A stretch of 64,000 bases of DNA from Macrotis lagotis (GCF_037893015.1 NC_133663.1:2803378-2867377), one strand, 5' to 3'; counted from the stretch's first letter, positions 36,647 through 48,174 are shown. Program-made: numbers and translations. Notes: generated by a model not told the origin, from the sequence alone.

Positions 36647-37359
36647 AAAAAGAACCAAGTGTCTCAGCTTGCGGTGTGGACAAGGGAGCCGCTCTGGGGA
36701 AGTTTCCTTTTGCACAGCAAAAGATTATAAGCCTCTAGGCCCGAGGACACCGCTATGTACAAAAGAGATGTCAAAAAGACTTCACAACAGTGCAAAAACA
36801 TCGTCCACGAGATCCTGGAATGAGAGCTTCCGGGGGAGGGTGGCTTCTTTTCTCTTCCTTTTTTCCTTCCCTTCTTTCCTTGTTGAAGGGAAAACTCCCT
36901 TTTCGAGACTGGATTTCGGGACTGTAAACAAAAGGCAACTTCTTCCCTTTCATCTCCCCCAAGACAGTTATTTAAGGAATTTGGCAGGTTTCCGAGGGGC
37001 TGAGGCTGAGGTAAACAACCCGAGCTCATGCCCCAAAGAGAAGGGGGGAGGGGAAGAACCCCAAGATCTTGGCACCTCCGTCCACTCTCACACAGACACA
37101 GACACCCGCGCGCGCACACAGGTTTGCTGTAGGAGATGGAAACTGAAGGGAAACTGACCCGAAGCTCCTGGCCCTCACATCACCGGCTGGGGAAAGGAAG
37201 TTAACCCCTCCTATGTCGGGTCCCCAGTTACCGTGCAAAACAGGAAATTCTCACTCATCCGGAGATGACAGAAACCTCCTCTCAAACAATTGTGTGTTCT
37301 CTCTTCCCCCACCCTTGCCTGGCTGCCTTCTCCCTTCGTTTGCACATTCTGCCCGTGGC

Positions 37360-37461
37360 TGTGTGTGTCTGTGTGTGCGTGAGTATGTGTGTGGTGTGTC
37401 TGTCTGTGTGTGTCTGTGTCTGGGGGGGGGGGGTGTGCATGTGTGCGTGTGTGTATGTTGC
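37360..37461. repeat. GT-rich tract with G run in FAM43A 3'UTR
   Basis: Imperfect TGTGTG/TGTCTG repeats with a run of about 11 G near 37422-37433. Confidence 0.85.
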
Positions 37462-37620
37462 AGCTGCTGGGACATGACAAGGACAAGGAGATAGAGGAGG
37501 CCAGTCCGGCAGCCAGGCCAGAGGAATGACAAGCAGACGCAGCCATAGGCGGGCAGGTAGATACGCCGCTTGTTTACCGAGTGATAGGCACAATCCCCAT
37601 CCCCCGCCTCTGTCTCTCTG

Positions 37621-37655
37621 TCACACACACAGACACACACACACACACACACACA

Positions 37656-37727
<72 letters not shown>
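37621..37727. repeat. (CA)n microsatellite in FAM43A 3'UTR
   Basis: About 100 bp of CA dinucleotide with a few CAGA interruptions at the left end; read as (GT)n in the FAM43A transcript. Confidence 0.97.
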
Positions 37728-37728
<1 letters not shown>

Positions 37729-37983
37729 CGCTCCTTCCCTCTCCCCTTCACAAACAAGCCGGAGGAAGTTCACAGCCAGGCCTCCCAGGGCGTTCTCGCA
37801 GCCCCTCCGGCGCCCCGATGGAGCGCAGTTCCCCTCCCCAGCCGCCCAGCGCCGCCTGGGCCCCAGGAGGAGGAGGAGGCCGACGCCTGCCCCCGACGGG
37901 GCGTGCACGGCCCGGGGCGGGAGCAGCGGCGGCGGGGGGCGACTGCAGTCCAGGGTCGCCCCGAGCCGCGGCCCCCGCCGAGC

Positions 37984-39162
37984 TCAGCCCGGGCCGGGCT
38001 CCGGACCCGCGTCTTCCAGGCCGTTGGCCAGGCCCGGCGAGCCCCCCGAGTCCCGGCAGCCGCTCTCCACGGAGCTCTCGCTGCCCGTGCTCTCGCCCGA
38101 CAGCCGCCGGGTGAGGCGCAGGTCGGCCCGCAGGCTGCGCGCGTCGTGGCCGATGCTGAGCTGGCCGAGCTGGCCGAGGAGTCCGGAGAGCTCCGGCCGC
38201 CCCGGGTCCGAGGGGCCGTCCGTGTCCGTGTCCGTGTCGGTGTCGGTGTCCGCGTCCGCGTCCGTGTCTCCGTCCAGGGCCGGCTCGTCCTGATCCCGGT
38301 CCAGGTCCCAGGCCCGGGCCCGCTCCCAGTCCTGCTCCCGGCCCCCGGCGTCGGGGCTCGGCGGCTCCGGGCCCTGCTGCTCCCGCTGCTCGCCCAGCGG
38401 GTCCTCGGTGATGGGGCCCAGCTTGGGCGCGCCGCGGCTGCGCTCGACGGGCGGCTTGTAGCAGCCGGGCCCGGGCCGCAGCAGGCGGCGCAGCGGCGGG
38501 GGAGGCGCGCCGGGACCCCCGGCCGGCCGCTGCTGGTGGCGCGCGTCGTCGCGCCGCTTGAGCCGCTTGAACTCGGCCAGGGCGGCGGCCGACGTCTGGT
38601 ACAGCAGCAGCGCCATGGCCTGCGCCTGGGCGGCCCGCGAGGCCAGCACGGCGTGGCAGCGCAGCATCACGGCCTTGTGCTTCAGCTCGTGCCGGTAGAC
38701 CCAGGCGAAGACGCGGGGCAGGCGCGGGGCGGCCGCGCCGCAGGTGACGCGGTGCAGCAGGTAGAGGTGGCCGGGCCGCGGCGGGGCCGCGCCGTCGGCG
38801 GGCACCAGGCGCACGCCCTGCGCGCTGATGCTCAGCCGCATCTTGGTGCCCTGGCGGCCCGCCTGGCTCTTGGCCCAGATCTTGCCCACCGCCAGGTCGG
38901 TGCAGCCCTCGCCGCGCGCCTGCAGCGTGCTGGCGTTGCCCAGGTAGAGCACCCCGTAGCTGGGCGCCTCGCGGCTGATCTGCACCTTCTTGCGCCGCGA
39001 GCGGAACATGCTGCCCACCCGCGCCAGCGCGCTCTCGGGGCACGCCCGGGCCAGCGAGGTCAGCGCCGAGTAGCGGAGGCTCCCCGCGTAGCCCTTGGCC
39101 TTGGCCGCCCGCCCGGGGTCCTCCGCGATCAGCTCCACTTTGCTCCTCTTCCAGGGCAGCAT
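37984..39162 (-). CDS. FAM43A: FAM43A, PID/PTB-domain protein
   Basis: Intronless 392-residue frame. The N-terminus MLPWKRSKVELIAE and the block KGYAGSLRYSALTSLARACPE match mammalian FAM43A. A phosphotyrosine-interaction (PTB) domain spans about residues 65-205: YGVLYLGNAST (69-79), GCTDLAVGKIW, GHLYLLHRVT (131-140), FAWVYRHELKHKAVMLRCHAV (152-172), ALLLYQTSAAALAEFKRLKRRDD. The segment CYKPPVERSRGAPKLG follows, then a low-complexity acidic tail with repeated Thr-Asp and a Ser-rich stretch GESTGSESSVES near the C-terminus. Human FAM43A is about 420 residues; the difference lies in the variable tail. The molecular role is poorly known. The ATG has G at -3, and no upstream in-frame homology is apparent. 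LSG1 is the divergent neighbour, about 18 kb away. Confidence 0.95.
   Translation of the reverse strand: MLPWKRSKVELIAEDPGRAAKAKGYAGSLRYSALTSLARACPESALARVGSMFRSRRKKVQISREAPSYGVLYLGNASTLQARGEGCTDLAVGKIWAKSQAGRQGTKMRLSISAQGVRLVPADGAAPPRPGHLYLLHRVTCGAAAPRLPRVFAWVYRHELKHKAVMLRCHAVLASRAAQAQAMALLLYQTSAAALAEFKRLKRRDDARHQQRPAGGPGAPPPPLRRLLRPGPGCYKPPVERSRGAPKLGPITEDPLGEQREQQGPEPPSPDAGGREQDWERARAWDLDRDQDEPALDGDTDADADTDTDTDTDTDGPSDPGRPELSGLLGQLGQLSIGHDARSLRADLRLTRRLSGESTGSESSVESGCRDSGGSPGLANGLEDAGPEPGPG
38219..38275. repeat. FAM43A: Hexanucleotide repeat coding Thr-Asp in FAM43A
   Basis: Repeated GTGTCC/GTGTCG/GCGTCC hexamers on the plus strand, read on the coding strand as alternating Thr-Asp and Ala-Asp (DGDTDADADTDTDTDTDTDG). 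Confidence 0.9.
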
Positions 39163-40080
39163 CGCCCCGCGCTCCGCGGCCGGGGGGTGGGGGGCGCAGG
39201 GCCCGGGGGAGGGGGCCGGGGAGGACGCCGGCGGCGGGGCCCCCCCTCTAGCGCATCTCGGTCCTCACCGCCCAAAGCGGGCCCCGGGCCGCGGGGCAGG
39301 GGCTCGGCGCGGCTCCCCCGGGCCCGCCGGCCAGGAGCGGGGCATGGTGCCCGCCCCCCCCCCCCCCGCTGTCCCGGCTGGGCACTGGGCTGCCGGCCCC
39401 GCTGGCTGCGCTGTCCTGCCGGAGTCCGGCCGCCCGGGCTCCCGGCTCCCGGCTCCCGGCTCCCGGCTCCGGGCTCCCGGCTCCGCGGCCCCCCCGGCCC
39501 CCGGCTCCCCCCGCGGCCCCCCGGCCCCGGGCCCCCCTGCCCCCGGCCCCGGGCTGGGCCCCGGCTGGGCTCGGCTCGGACCCCGGCTCGGGCTCCCTGC
39601 GCTGGCGGCTCCGCGCTCCCCTCGGCTCGCCTCACATCCTTGCGGCCGCGGAGCCCGGGCGGCGCTAGATATAGGCTGGCGCGAACCATCGGGCGGCGAG
39701 CGGAGGGGTGGCCGCGGAGGGGTGGCCGCCGAGGGGCCCCGCCCGCACCCCGCCCCCCGCCGCAGCGCTTTCAGGCCCCAGCGCCAGCCCGGCTGGTTTC
39801 TGGCCTCTTAAAGGGCCCCGCGCCGAGCCCTGGGGCCGCAGCCGCCGGGGAGGAGCGGCCCCTTGACAGGCTCGGAGCCCCGGCTCCAAGGGGGAGCTGG
39901 AGGGCCGCCCCCCGGTACCCCGTGGCCACGGGCCTGGAGGCTCCAGCGTCCCGAAAGGATGCGGCATGGGGCCGCGGAGATGGGGCGGCCGCGGAGCAGA
40001 CGCCCGGGGCCGGCCCCCTGCTGCATGGAAGTCTGCCCCTTGCCCAGGTGGCATCAGCTTCCGCTCCGTCCGGCCCCAGG
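39163..40080 (-). promoter_or_regulatory. FAM43A: FAM43A promoter CpG island and 5'UTR
   Basis: Extreme GC and CpG density. On the minus strand, CCTATATCTAG at 39665-39675 is a TATA-like element about 500 bp upstream of the ATG, flanked by GC-rich DNA. A start near 39640 would fit. The whole island spans about 37.75-40.25 kb and includes the CDS. Confidence 0.6.
39436..39485. repeat. GGCTCCC short tandem repeat in FAM43A 5' region
   Basis: About six tandem copies of a 7-bp unit CCCGGCT/GGCTCCC with small variations, in the presumed FAM43A 5'UTR or core promoter. Confidence 0.8.
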
Positions 40081-40089
40081 AGAGCGCGG

Positions 40090-40250
40090 GACCCCCGAAG
40101 GGGAGGGGGGCCCCGAGGGGGAGGGGCCCGAGGGGGAGGGCCCCGAGGGGGAGGAGGGCCGCGAAGGGGAGGGGCCCCGAAGGGGAGCGGGCCCCGAGGG
40201 GGAGGGGGGCCCGAGGGGGAGGGGGCCCCGAGGGGGAGGGGGCCAGGGCT
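40090..40250. repeat. GGGGCCCCGAGGGGGAG minisatellite upstream of FAM43A
   Basis: About nine or ten imperfect copies of a 15-18-bp unit (GGGGCCCCGAGGGGGAG). It lies 0.9-1.1 kb upstream of the FAM43A start codon at the outer edge of the CpG island. Confidence 0.88.
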
Positions 40251-40259
40251 CCTCTTCGG

Positions 40260-43200
40260 CCTTCCCAAGGAAGCCCGCCTTCTCCCCTCTACTGCCAACC
40301 ACCAGCGCCCTCCTAACCTGGTTGTTCCGGAGGGGCTTAGATTGCCCCCCCCAAAGGAAATTCCTCGAGGGCAGGGACCGATTCCTGTCTATCGCCAGGG
40401 CCCGGCACCCCAAGGGCCCCTTCGCCGGTGCTTCTGGATGGGTCACTCATTCAAAGGGAAGAGATCAAAACTGAGCTACGTCCGGAAAGCCCCCCGGACG
40501 GGGCCGCCGGCCGCGCCTCATGCGCCCCTCCCTCCCCTTGCCCATTTCATTTCTGGGGGGGCCGATTCTCAGCTGGGTCGTCACTGAGCCAAACTGGGGG
40601 TTGGACTCTCCCTAGAATTCCAAATCGCTGGTTCCCGTGGGCGCAGAGCCGGGGCCGCTCCTTCCCTGACACCCGAGTCTGCCCCAAACGAGAGACGGAG
40701 CAACGGCCCAGGCCTGGGGCAGCCTCTCTTGGCCTCCAGGCCCTCCCTGGGGCGACCTGGTTGCGCACAATGGGACCGAGTGTTTCCCGGGCGAAGGGAT
40801 CCGGGCTGAGATAACAGCCTGGACTTTGGTAGCCTCCCTCCCCAAGCCAACCGCAGCCCGTTTGCTCTGGAAGGGGCCCATTCACTCTTGCGCACTGTTT
40901 ACCGCAGGCTCAGCTCCTCGGAGCCTCCCCTGCCGGGCCTGCCCACCCCTCCACCCAGCACCCCGTCTGAGATACAGAACAGGAGGAAGGGGAGGTGGGG
41001 GGGGTCATCCTCGTGTCCAGAAAATGGGGTTCGGCCCACTCGAACTCTGGCGAGGCTGCCGGCGGTCCCTCCTCTCCCCACCCCACCTCCACTGTGCCAC
41101 CTCCTGCTGGGTGCTGCTTTCCCCTCGCTTGTGGACATGACGGGGCGGCCAGGCCGTGAGAGACAAGGTCCCAAACCCAGTCGGTCCGGTGTGGGAGTCC
41201 GGAAAGCCTTGCTTTGAATCCCAGCTCTAAGCAGTGCCTGAGTTTCTCTCCACCTCTGTTTTCTGGTGCGAACAGTGGGTTGTCCACCAGAAGCTGTGGG
41301 ACCTGAGGGGTTATTATCGTGGCCCCTCTTCTCCAGATGGGGCTTGGGCCACTGCCTACTCGGCCTGCAGCAAGTGTGAGAGGCACGGCAGGGCTCCGTG
41401 GCATTGCCCTGGGCAAGGTGATGACGCTTGTTCCTAGGGTTACCGAAGTGTGGACCTGGAATGTAAACTCGGTTCTCTTGGGGGGGGGGGGGCAGGTAGC
41501 ATTGTCATCACTTGACAAATGAAGAAACTGAGACTCAGAACTGTTTGGATCACACAGCCCGGCTGGAGGCTCCGGCCATTCCGCCCTGGGGTCATGACCA
41601 CACTTGACTAATTTCTTCCTGACTCAAGTTAGAGCGGGGTCACTCTCACTGCCCCCCCCCCGCCCCAGTGCTTTGCGTTCTGGAAAAGCAGGTGGGAGGG
41701 GCGGGGGGACAATCCTCATTCCCTGGACCCCAGAGATGAAGGATTTCCAGGGCTCCCTCCAGAAGCCTGGGGAGGGGGACTCGCAGCTGATTTCCAATGA
41801 GACTGAAAGTGAAAGTGTATCCCCCAGGGAAGGAATGTGTTTAGAAACTATTTTTTAAATGCAAGAGGCAAGGCACTACCCCTCTCTGCGCCTGTCTTCT
41901 CATCTATAAAATGGATCAGAAGAGATGACCTCTAAGGTCCTTCCTTACATTCTGTTCTGTACTAAACCGAGTCCGTCTAGGAGGCAGCCAGTGGAAACCC
42001 TGACACTGACTGGCTGAGAGACCTTGAACCAAACCCTAGCTTTTTTACGCAATTACACATTAATTGGAGGGGAACCCAGAGGAGAGGAGGGGACTGGAAG
42101 GAGCTGCCATCTTGGTTTCCCAAGGTAGCCGTGAAGAACGCCCTCTTGGCCTCGAGAGATGTACTCTGTGAGTTGAGCATCTAGCCTGGTGTTCCTGTAC
42201 CCTCATGCTACTACCTGGGGAGCCCCACCCAATCTGTGGGTCACTGGTCTCCCAGCTCATTTTCAGCCTCCCATAGCGTCCAGGCCCATCTCAGAGGGTT
42301 CTGTGATGCCTCCTACCTTGCAAAGAAGGCTCCACCATGATTCTGTGATCCTAGCTTCAAGCAGGGAGACCGGGTTTGCCTTGGGTTGGAGATGGAGGGC
42401 CATCTCTGCCATTCGGTCCAGCAGAGATGAGGCTGAGGGACCCAAGGGGCACTGTGTTGAACTTGGAAACCCAGGACTCTGGTCTGCAAGGCCACCTCTC
42501 TGCAGCAAGGAACAGAGATCCAGGGAAGCAAAGGGGCCAGGCTAGCCTATGTCCCTGCACCATCTACTGGCTTTAACCTGAACTGCTGCCACTTGAACTG
42601 AGGCTTCCATCAGAAATGTGGGTGAGGAAGACTATTTCTGGGGGTTTTCCCACATGGCAACCTCCCATCCATGAAGATGGGCTTCCATCCCTTCCTCCAT
42701 TCTTTCCATAGGGCACCAGGAGCAGATGTCCTAGTCGGAATGGGCCGTGGGAGGGAGCTGAAGCCCAGAGATGGAAAGTAATTTATCCAAAGTCCCACAG
42801 CTGATGAGGGAAAGCCCAGGAGCAGGCTGTAAACCTCCTCCTCTCCTGCTCCATTGCCCTCTCCTCCACCCCTGAGATTGAGAAACATGAAGGCCTAACT
42901 TCTTGTAGGCACATGTTTTCCCAAGGGTCTGAATGTTTCCTGAAGGAATGAGAAATGAATGAAAAAGTGGTTTATCAAGCAGCTGGACCGTATTGGTCTC
43001 TGGGCTCCTATGCCCCCACCAGACATGATGACATTTGCACAAAGTCAGTTATCTAAATTCTCTATTTTCAGAACCCTCCTGGTGTTTCACTTCTCCATAA
43101 ATGTTCAACTACTTCCTGGTCAGCTGGGGATCCCAAAGGGTCCTTCCTCTTTCCTCAGAGCTCCTTCTGGGCAGACTCTTAAGAGGCCTATACAAGTTAA

Positions 43201-44085
43201 GGTCCCAGCCCACTGAAGGACTTTCCAGGGGTCTCTACTGGCACAGTGGCTCCATTATTTTGACCTTAAAGCCTAGGGGAGAGAAGTAAGGGTGGAAGGG
43301 AGAGGTTTCTGCCTGTTGGTCAGCAAACTCTCTAGGGTCAGCCCAGATGATGGTGGGGAATATGGGTCTCAGGGCTGAGACAAGGATCAAAGTCATAGCT
43401 GTCTGTGGCGGATATTGGGGAGTGGACAACTGAAGAGCTTCAAGAAGAATCCTGTCCAGAGAGGAAACAGACCAAACCAGGACTGATTAAGCTCTGGGGG
43501 CCAACTCATGTAAAGGAAGATGGGCCTGCTCTTCAGAAGTATGGCATTCAGGACAGGGAGATGATCAGTGTGGTGAAATCACCGTGGGGAAACAGTCTTC
43601 CTCAAGATGCCCCTGAAGAGGCAGTGAGGAGACTGGGCCCTGCCCGGCTCCTGGTGGCACTACTGCTATCTCCAAAGAGCCCCACAGTTACCCGTGGTTC
43701 CTTCCCGAGCAGCCAAGGAATCCGACAGACGACAGCCAAGCCCTGTCATATGTTGTGATTCTCGTTTGCCCTCCAGACAAAAGAAGACTCAAAGAGGATT
43801 GCCAGCCACAGTTGGCATTGACACCCAGCCTCCCGAGACAACGACTTTGGGAGAAGGCACACACCTGGATGTTAGTGTTCTAGCAGGGTTGGGAAAAGCA
43901 AGTAACACTGTCTTCAGATGAATGAGTTTAAGATAAGAGCTGGGGAGAGAAAGAGAGGCAAAGGGTGGCCTTGGGAGCTCCTGTGGGGGAGACAGCATGG
44001 AAACAACGATGTCTCCACCATATAGAAGTACATTAATTTTACCGATTGCATCAATTATAGTAATATAATAAGAAGTTACAGTATG
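40260..44085. other. Upstream interval of FAM43A, largely unassigned
   Basis: 40335-40410 resembles an L2 3' end (CTCGAGGGCAGGGACCG). 41190-41290 and 41880-41960 look like MIR pieces (ATCTATAAAATGGATCAG), and 42770-42830 resembles a reverse MIR. G runs lie at about 41482 and 41653. A 117-residue frame at 43405-43758 has no recognisable domain. Regulatory elements for either gene could lie here but none can be identified by eye. Confidence 0.45.
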
Positions 44086-44089
44086 GACA

Positions 44090-44320
44090 CCTAAAGGGCA
44101 CAGGGGCTAACTAGAGCAGCAGTCAAAGATGCCACTTCTTGAGTTCAGATCTTGGCACAGATACTGTGAGACCCTAGGCAAGTCATTCAATCCTGTTTGC
44201 CTCAGTTTCCCCAGTGGTAAAAGGATCTGGAGAAGGAAATTAAAACCACTTTCAAATGTTTTGCCAAAGAAAAGCCCAAATGGGGTTAGAGACATGACTG
44301 AAGAATGACTGAATAACTAG
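44090..44320 (+). mobile_element. Old CORE-SINE
   Basis: TTGCCTCAGTTTCCCCAGTGG, GAGAAGGAAATTAAAACCACTTTC, CCCAAATGGGGTTAGAGACATGACTG: same family as 31.1 kb. Confidence 0.85.
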
Positions 44321-44324
44321 AATC

Positions 44325-45985
44325 CTATATCAATGTGAGGATTGATCTCAGAGGGAAGGCACCAGTGTGATAGGCTACCAGGAGAAGGGTTTTGTAGAAG
44401 TTAAGGACTTGAAGAAAGTCAAAAGGAGCAGGTTTAGACAAGAAAGCAGAGGATTCTAGGTATGGGGGTACAGCTAGGAAAAACGCACCAAGATGGAGGA
44501 TCTCTTGTGAGAACTGTCAAGGTGAGCACCGCTAAACCACTGGGGAGGGTGGAAGGGAGGAAGGTGGAACAACAATAGAAAGGAGGGCACTCAGGTAGGA
44601 AGAGCTTCCGATGTCACTCTGGCTCCTTTGTGGGGACAGAATCCTGATTCTGGGGACCTGAGCTGCTCAAATCCTAGCCATGTGGTCTGGAGGAGTTTTT
44701 CCTAAGCCCAACCTCAACTCAACTAGTTAGGTTTTTTTCCCCTATCCTTAAAAGACATCAAAATTTCCTTAAGACCCAATTGGCCCAGACCACCAGAGCT
44801 CCAATCCCTGGCATGTTTCCTGGTGCTTCAGCAGCTCTTCCTTCACATTCTGACTGGCAGATCAAGATGGCCAACACCCAGGAGGGAATCGATGCTGTAT
44901 CTTTGCTAACTATGCTTTCCCTGCTGTGGCACTGCTGGCATGATCTTGTTCACTTGTAGATGGTTTATGAGTGTTGACACCACTCTAGTTCCACCCCTGG
45001 AGCACTAACTGGGGCTGAATCAGGTCTGGCCACAGCCAGTCTTTGAATTTGAAAGTCCTAGGGATGAATCACACTTAGCAGCTGGGGGACTCCTTGGGGA
45101 GTTCGAGTTTCTCAAAGGGAGGATAATAATATGGTACCTATGGAGCAATGAATGTGCCTACTCTGGACACTGGCAAGGAGAAGCGGCCCAGAGAAATCAC
45201 AGACACTCCGTTGTAGCCCAGAGACTACTGATGGCTCATTTACCTGGAGAAACCTCGATAAGTTATTCTCTCTGCCCAAGGAAGATACAGCCCCCAGAAT
45301 TTATAATTCTGGGTAATTGTGTATTCTAGTTTTGAGGCCCCACCAGAAACACTACTCTAGTGAAATGCCAGCATTTTAAATCTCTTGTGTGCTCTCCAAC
45401 ATCCTCTCATGTGGTTCAAATGTACAAATTGTAAGTATTCTTGTTTAGCCATCCTGGGGGCTGTCAGATAAAGCAGAAGCGTAATAAATGTTCCAGAACC
45501 AGAGGAAGCCTCGGGAGGGGGAGGGCGACATCAGCTGCAGAGAAGGTGAACTTGTTCTCCTCAGCGAGAGAGGAGAAAAACAGAGCATCCTGAGCTTCTA
45601 TCTAGAGCCCAAAGGGCTGTCAGCATCCACTAGTCACCTGGCTCCAGGAGCCGGGGCTAGGGATCTTAGCTTCAATTTCTGTGGTCTCTCTTCTCTGCTG
45701 CTTTTCCTACGTGTCTAAAAGATGGAAAGGGCTAGTTTATGAGCCCAAGACAACCTCCCTTATCCCAAGGTTAGGACAAAACTCTCCAGAAGTCAAAGAG
45801 AAGGAGGAGGAGGGGAAGATGGGGGACATTTTCCCCTGGAACTATCCATCTCCAGCTTCCTGATCTCCTTGGTGACCACTTCCTGGCCAAGATAGCATCA
45901 CCTGCTTCTCAGGGACATTGTGAGCTTCCAATGAGATAATAAATAGAATTTAGCTTAGCAGTCCAAACAGCCTTGTCAGTGAGAT
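44325..45985. other. Intergenic, nothing recognised
   Basis: No supported gene, repeat or RNA. Confidence 0.5.
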
Positions 45986-46007
45986 TTCTCTAAAATTATT
46001 GAGTTAG

Positions 46008-46169
46008 GGGGCAGCTAGGTGGCGCAGTGGATAGAGCACTGGCCTTGGAGTCAGGAGTCCCTGAGTTCAAATCCGGTCTCAGACACTTAATAATTACCTA
46101 GCTGTGTGGCCTTGGGCAAGCCACTTAATCCCATTTGCCTTGCAAAAAAAAACCCTAAAAAAAATAAAA
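46008..46169 (+). mobile_element. Young CORE-SINE
   Basis: Full unit with exact 17-bp duplications TAAAATTATTGAGTTAG at 45991-46007 and 46170-46186. Confidence 0.96.
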
Positions 46170-46339
46170 TAAAATTATTGAGTTAGAACAAAATCTGACC
46201 ATCAAAATCAGGTCTAGAATGAATGGAACTGAATAGAAAGAGTATGGCATTAGATCCAAGTCCCTTCCTCTCACTTAGGTTTCCTCTTCTTTTGACCTTC
46301 CCCCAAAGCATTACTACCTTTAATAAATCACACTTTGGC

Positions 46340-46680
46340 TGCCCATGTTGTGCTGTATGATAGTGATGGACTATTACTGTGCTATAAGAAATGATGCGCT
46401 CAGTGAGCTTAGAAAAAACATGGAAAGACTTGCACAAAATAATCAAGAGCGTAAAGAGCAGAACCAAGGGAACACAACACACAGCAAGGACAAGATTGTT
46501 TTAAAATGACTTTGAGCACAATTGTACATAGACAACTTAGATGTGATTACTTGCCGCCATGAGGGAGGGAGGAGGAAGGAGAGTAATAGAAAAATCTGAA
46601 ACTCAAAAGTTTACAAAAAATATGAATGTTGAAAACTAGCTTTGCATGTAATTGGAAAAAAATCACAAAAAATAAGTAAT
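46340..46680 (+). mobile_element. L1 LINE 3' end
   Basis: GTGCTATAAGAAATGATG, GGAAAGACTTGCAC, GAGCAGAACCAAGGGAACAC, then CTGAAACTCAAAAGTTTAC and GTTGAAAACTAGCTTTGCATG: the marsupial L1 C-terminus and 3'UTR. It has an A-rich tail. Confidence 0.85.
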
Positions 46681-46689
46681 GTTGACTAT

Positions 46690-47130
46690 TACAAAACCCT
46701 AAATTAAGTATAAAGGCTATATGAAGAAAGGTGCTATCTGCATCCAGGGGAAGACCTGTAAATGTATAGAATAATTTATTTATTTAGTATTTTATTTGTA
46801 TAGATTTATATAACATTTATTTATATTTATATAACATTTATATTTATGTATATTTATATAACATTTATTTATTTTTGTACAATGTATAGAATAATACACA
46901 CACACACATACACACACACATTGTAAGGTTCCAATGAGATAATAAATAGACCCCTATTTGTGTATAAGGGTGGCCAGGGGAGGGGAGGGAAAAAAAGGGA
47001 ACAAAAAGAAATTTATAGGATATCCTTATTCTATGTTTAAAAGGAAGATCATGTGTGAACATCTTTTTTATTATATTATGTTATAAAAATGCTTGTTTTT
47101 TCCATAAATAAAAATAAAATCAATTTTACA
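46690..47130 (+). mobile_element. Second L1 3'UTR with AT-rich expansion
   Basis: GTGCTATCTGCATCCAGGGGAAG and ATGTATAGAATAAT match another marsupial L1 3'UTR type. Three ~25-bp units of TTTATATAACATTTAT (46798-46870) and a short CA repeat interrupt it. ATGTATAGAATAAT appears on both sides of the expansion (about 46758 and 46882). Confidence 0.7.
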
Positions 47131-47985
47131 AAAGAAGTTCCTCCTCTGACATAATATATAATTCTCAAGTATCTGCAGCAAAAATGGAGATCAGGGACAC
47201 GACCCAAGGACATCTCTATATTCTTACCCTGCCACCTTCTTTCCTCCTTTCTGTCTCCCTCAGAGCAGCACAGAAGGATACAGATTCCATTGAATCATTC
47301 CCCAGCAAAAGTCTGGACACACAGTTGAAGCTGTTACAAGAGGCTGGGGTCTGCAGAGGGAAGCAGCAGGCAATGGCAGCCTAGCCTAGGACAACTCATA
47401 ATTGGGATGACCAAGCTCCTGGGTCAGTGAAAACTTGTCATAGAGGAGTCATTATGAATAATAATGTTAAGTCTGGAGTTGAAAATGTTACACCTGTGGT
47501 CATTAAAATGTGCTCTTCCCTTTTTCTGTCTCTGCTTTCCAACGCAAAATAATAGGAATTAGGGTTGAGAGTTATTTATATTCCAAATCTCTCATTTTAG
47601 AGATCAGAAAACTGAAGATCCAGGAGATGAAGGGCTCCTCACACTAGTGAGGAGCAGCACTGGAATTCCATCCTGTCTTCTGATCCCAAGGCCAAGACTT
47701 GGTTCTTGCACCTAGCCAGGCCTCATGCCATTGTACCTGGACAGTCTGGGCCTGTATTATAGTGAAGAAATCCTCTAAAATGACATGACATCCCTCAGTC
47801 AACGGTCACCAAATTTTCTGCTCATATTTGTATTCTAGGCTTAGGACAGAAGGCCCATGGGAAACAGCTAGTGAATGAATGCTGACTGCAGACTAAGAGT
47901 ATTTCTGAAGGTTTATGACTTGAATCTTCCAAGGTGACCAAGAGAAGAAGCAAGGTGGATTGTGGGTAGAAGGATGTCCCAAAAT
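47131..47985. other. Intergenic, nothing recognised
   Basis: No supported feature beyond MIR-like scraps at 47590-47680. Confidence 0.5.
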
Positions 47986-47989
47986 ATTG

Positions 47990-48120
47990 AACTCAAATCC
48001 TGCCTCATGCCCATACTGGTTGTGTGACTCTGGGGACAGTGAAGCACTGTGAACCTCAGTTTCCTTATCTGTACCTCCCTTAGAGGTTTATTGTGAGGAC
48101 CAAATGAGAACCACGTAAAT
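47990..48120 (+). mobile_element. MIR SINE
   Basis: GTTGTGTGACTCTGGGGACAG and CCTCAGTTTCCTTATCTGTACC. Confidence 0.75.
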
Positions 48121-48174
48121 ATATTGAGAAGGTCTTTCTATGTAAATGGCAGTTACTGTTGTTGTGGTTACCAC

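Larger units (their letters stand above)
36575..37983 (-). other. FAM43A: FAM43A 3'UTR
   Basis: The first AATAAA downstream of the stop on the minus strand is at 36597-36602, giving a 3'UTR of about 1.4 kb with cleavage expected near 36575-36585. GT-rich sequence lies beyond. It includes a long CA/GT microsatellite (37627-37727), a second GT-rich tract (37360-37460) and a 20-bp palindrome (36627-36646). UTR extent is inferred from the signal only. Confidence 0.65.

Noticed and set aside
37903-40587. Plus-strand open frame of 894 codons opposite FAM43A
   Set aside because: Low-complexity Pro/Arg/Gly/Ala product of the CpG island. FAM43A homology is on the minus strand, and the frame runs through minisatellites.
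43405-43758. 117-codon plus-strand frame
   Set aside because: No recognisable domain, no splice or promoter support, and length is within chance expectation.
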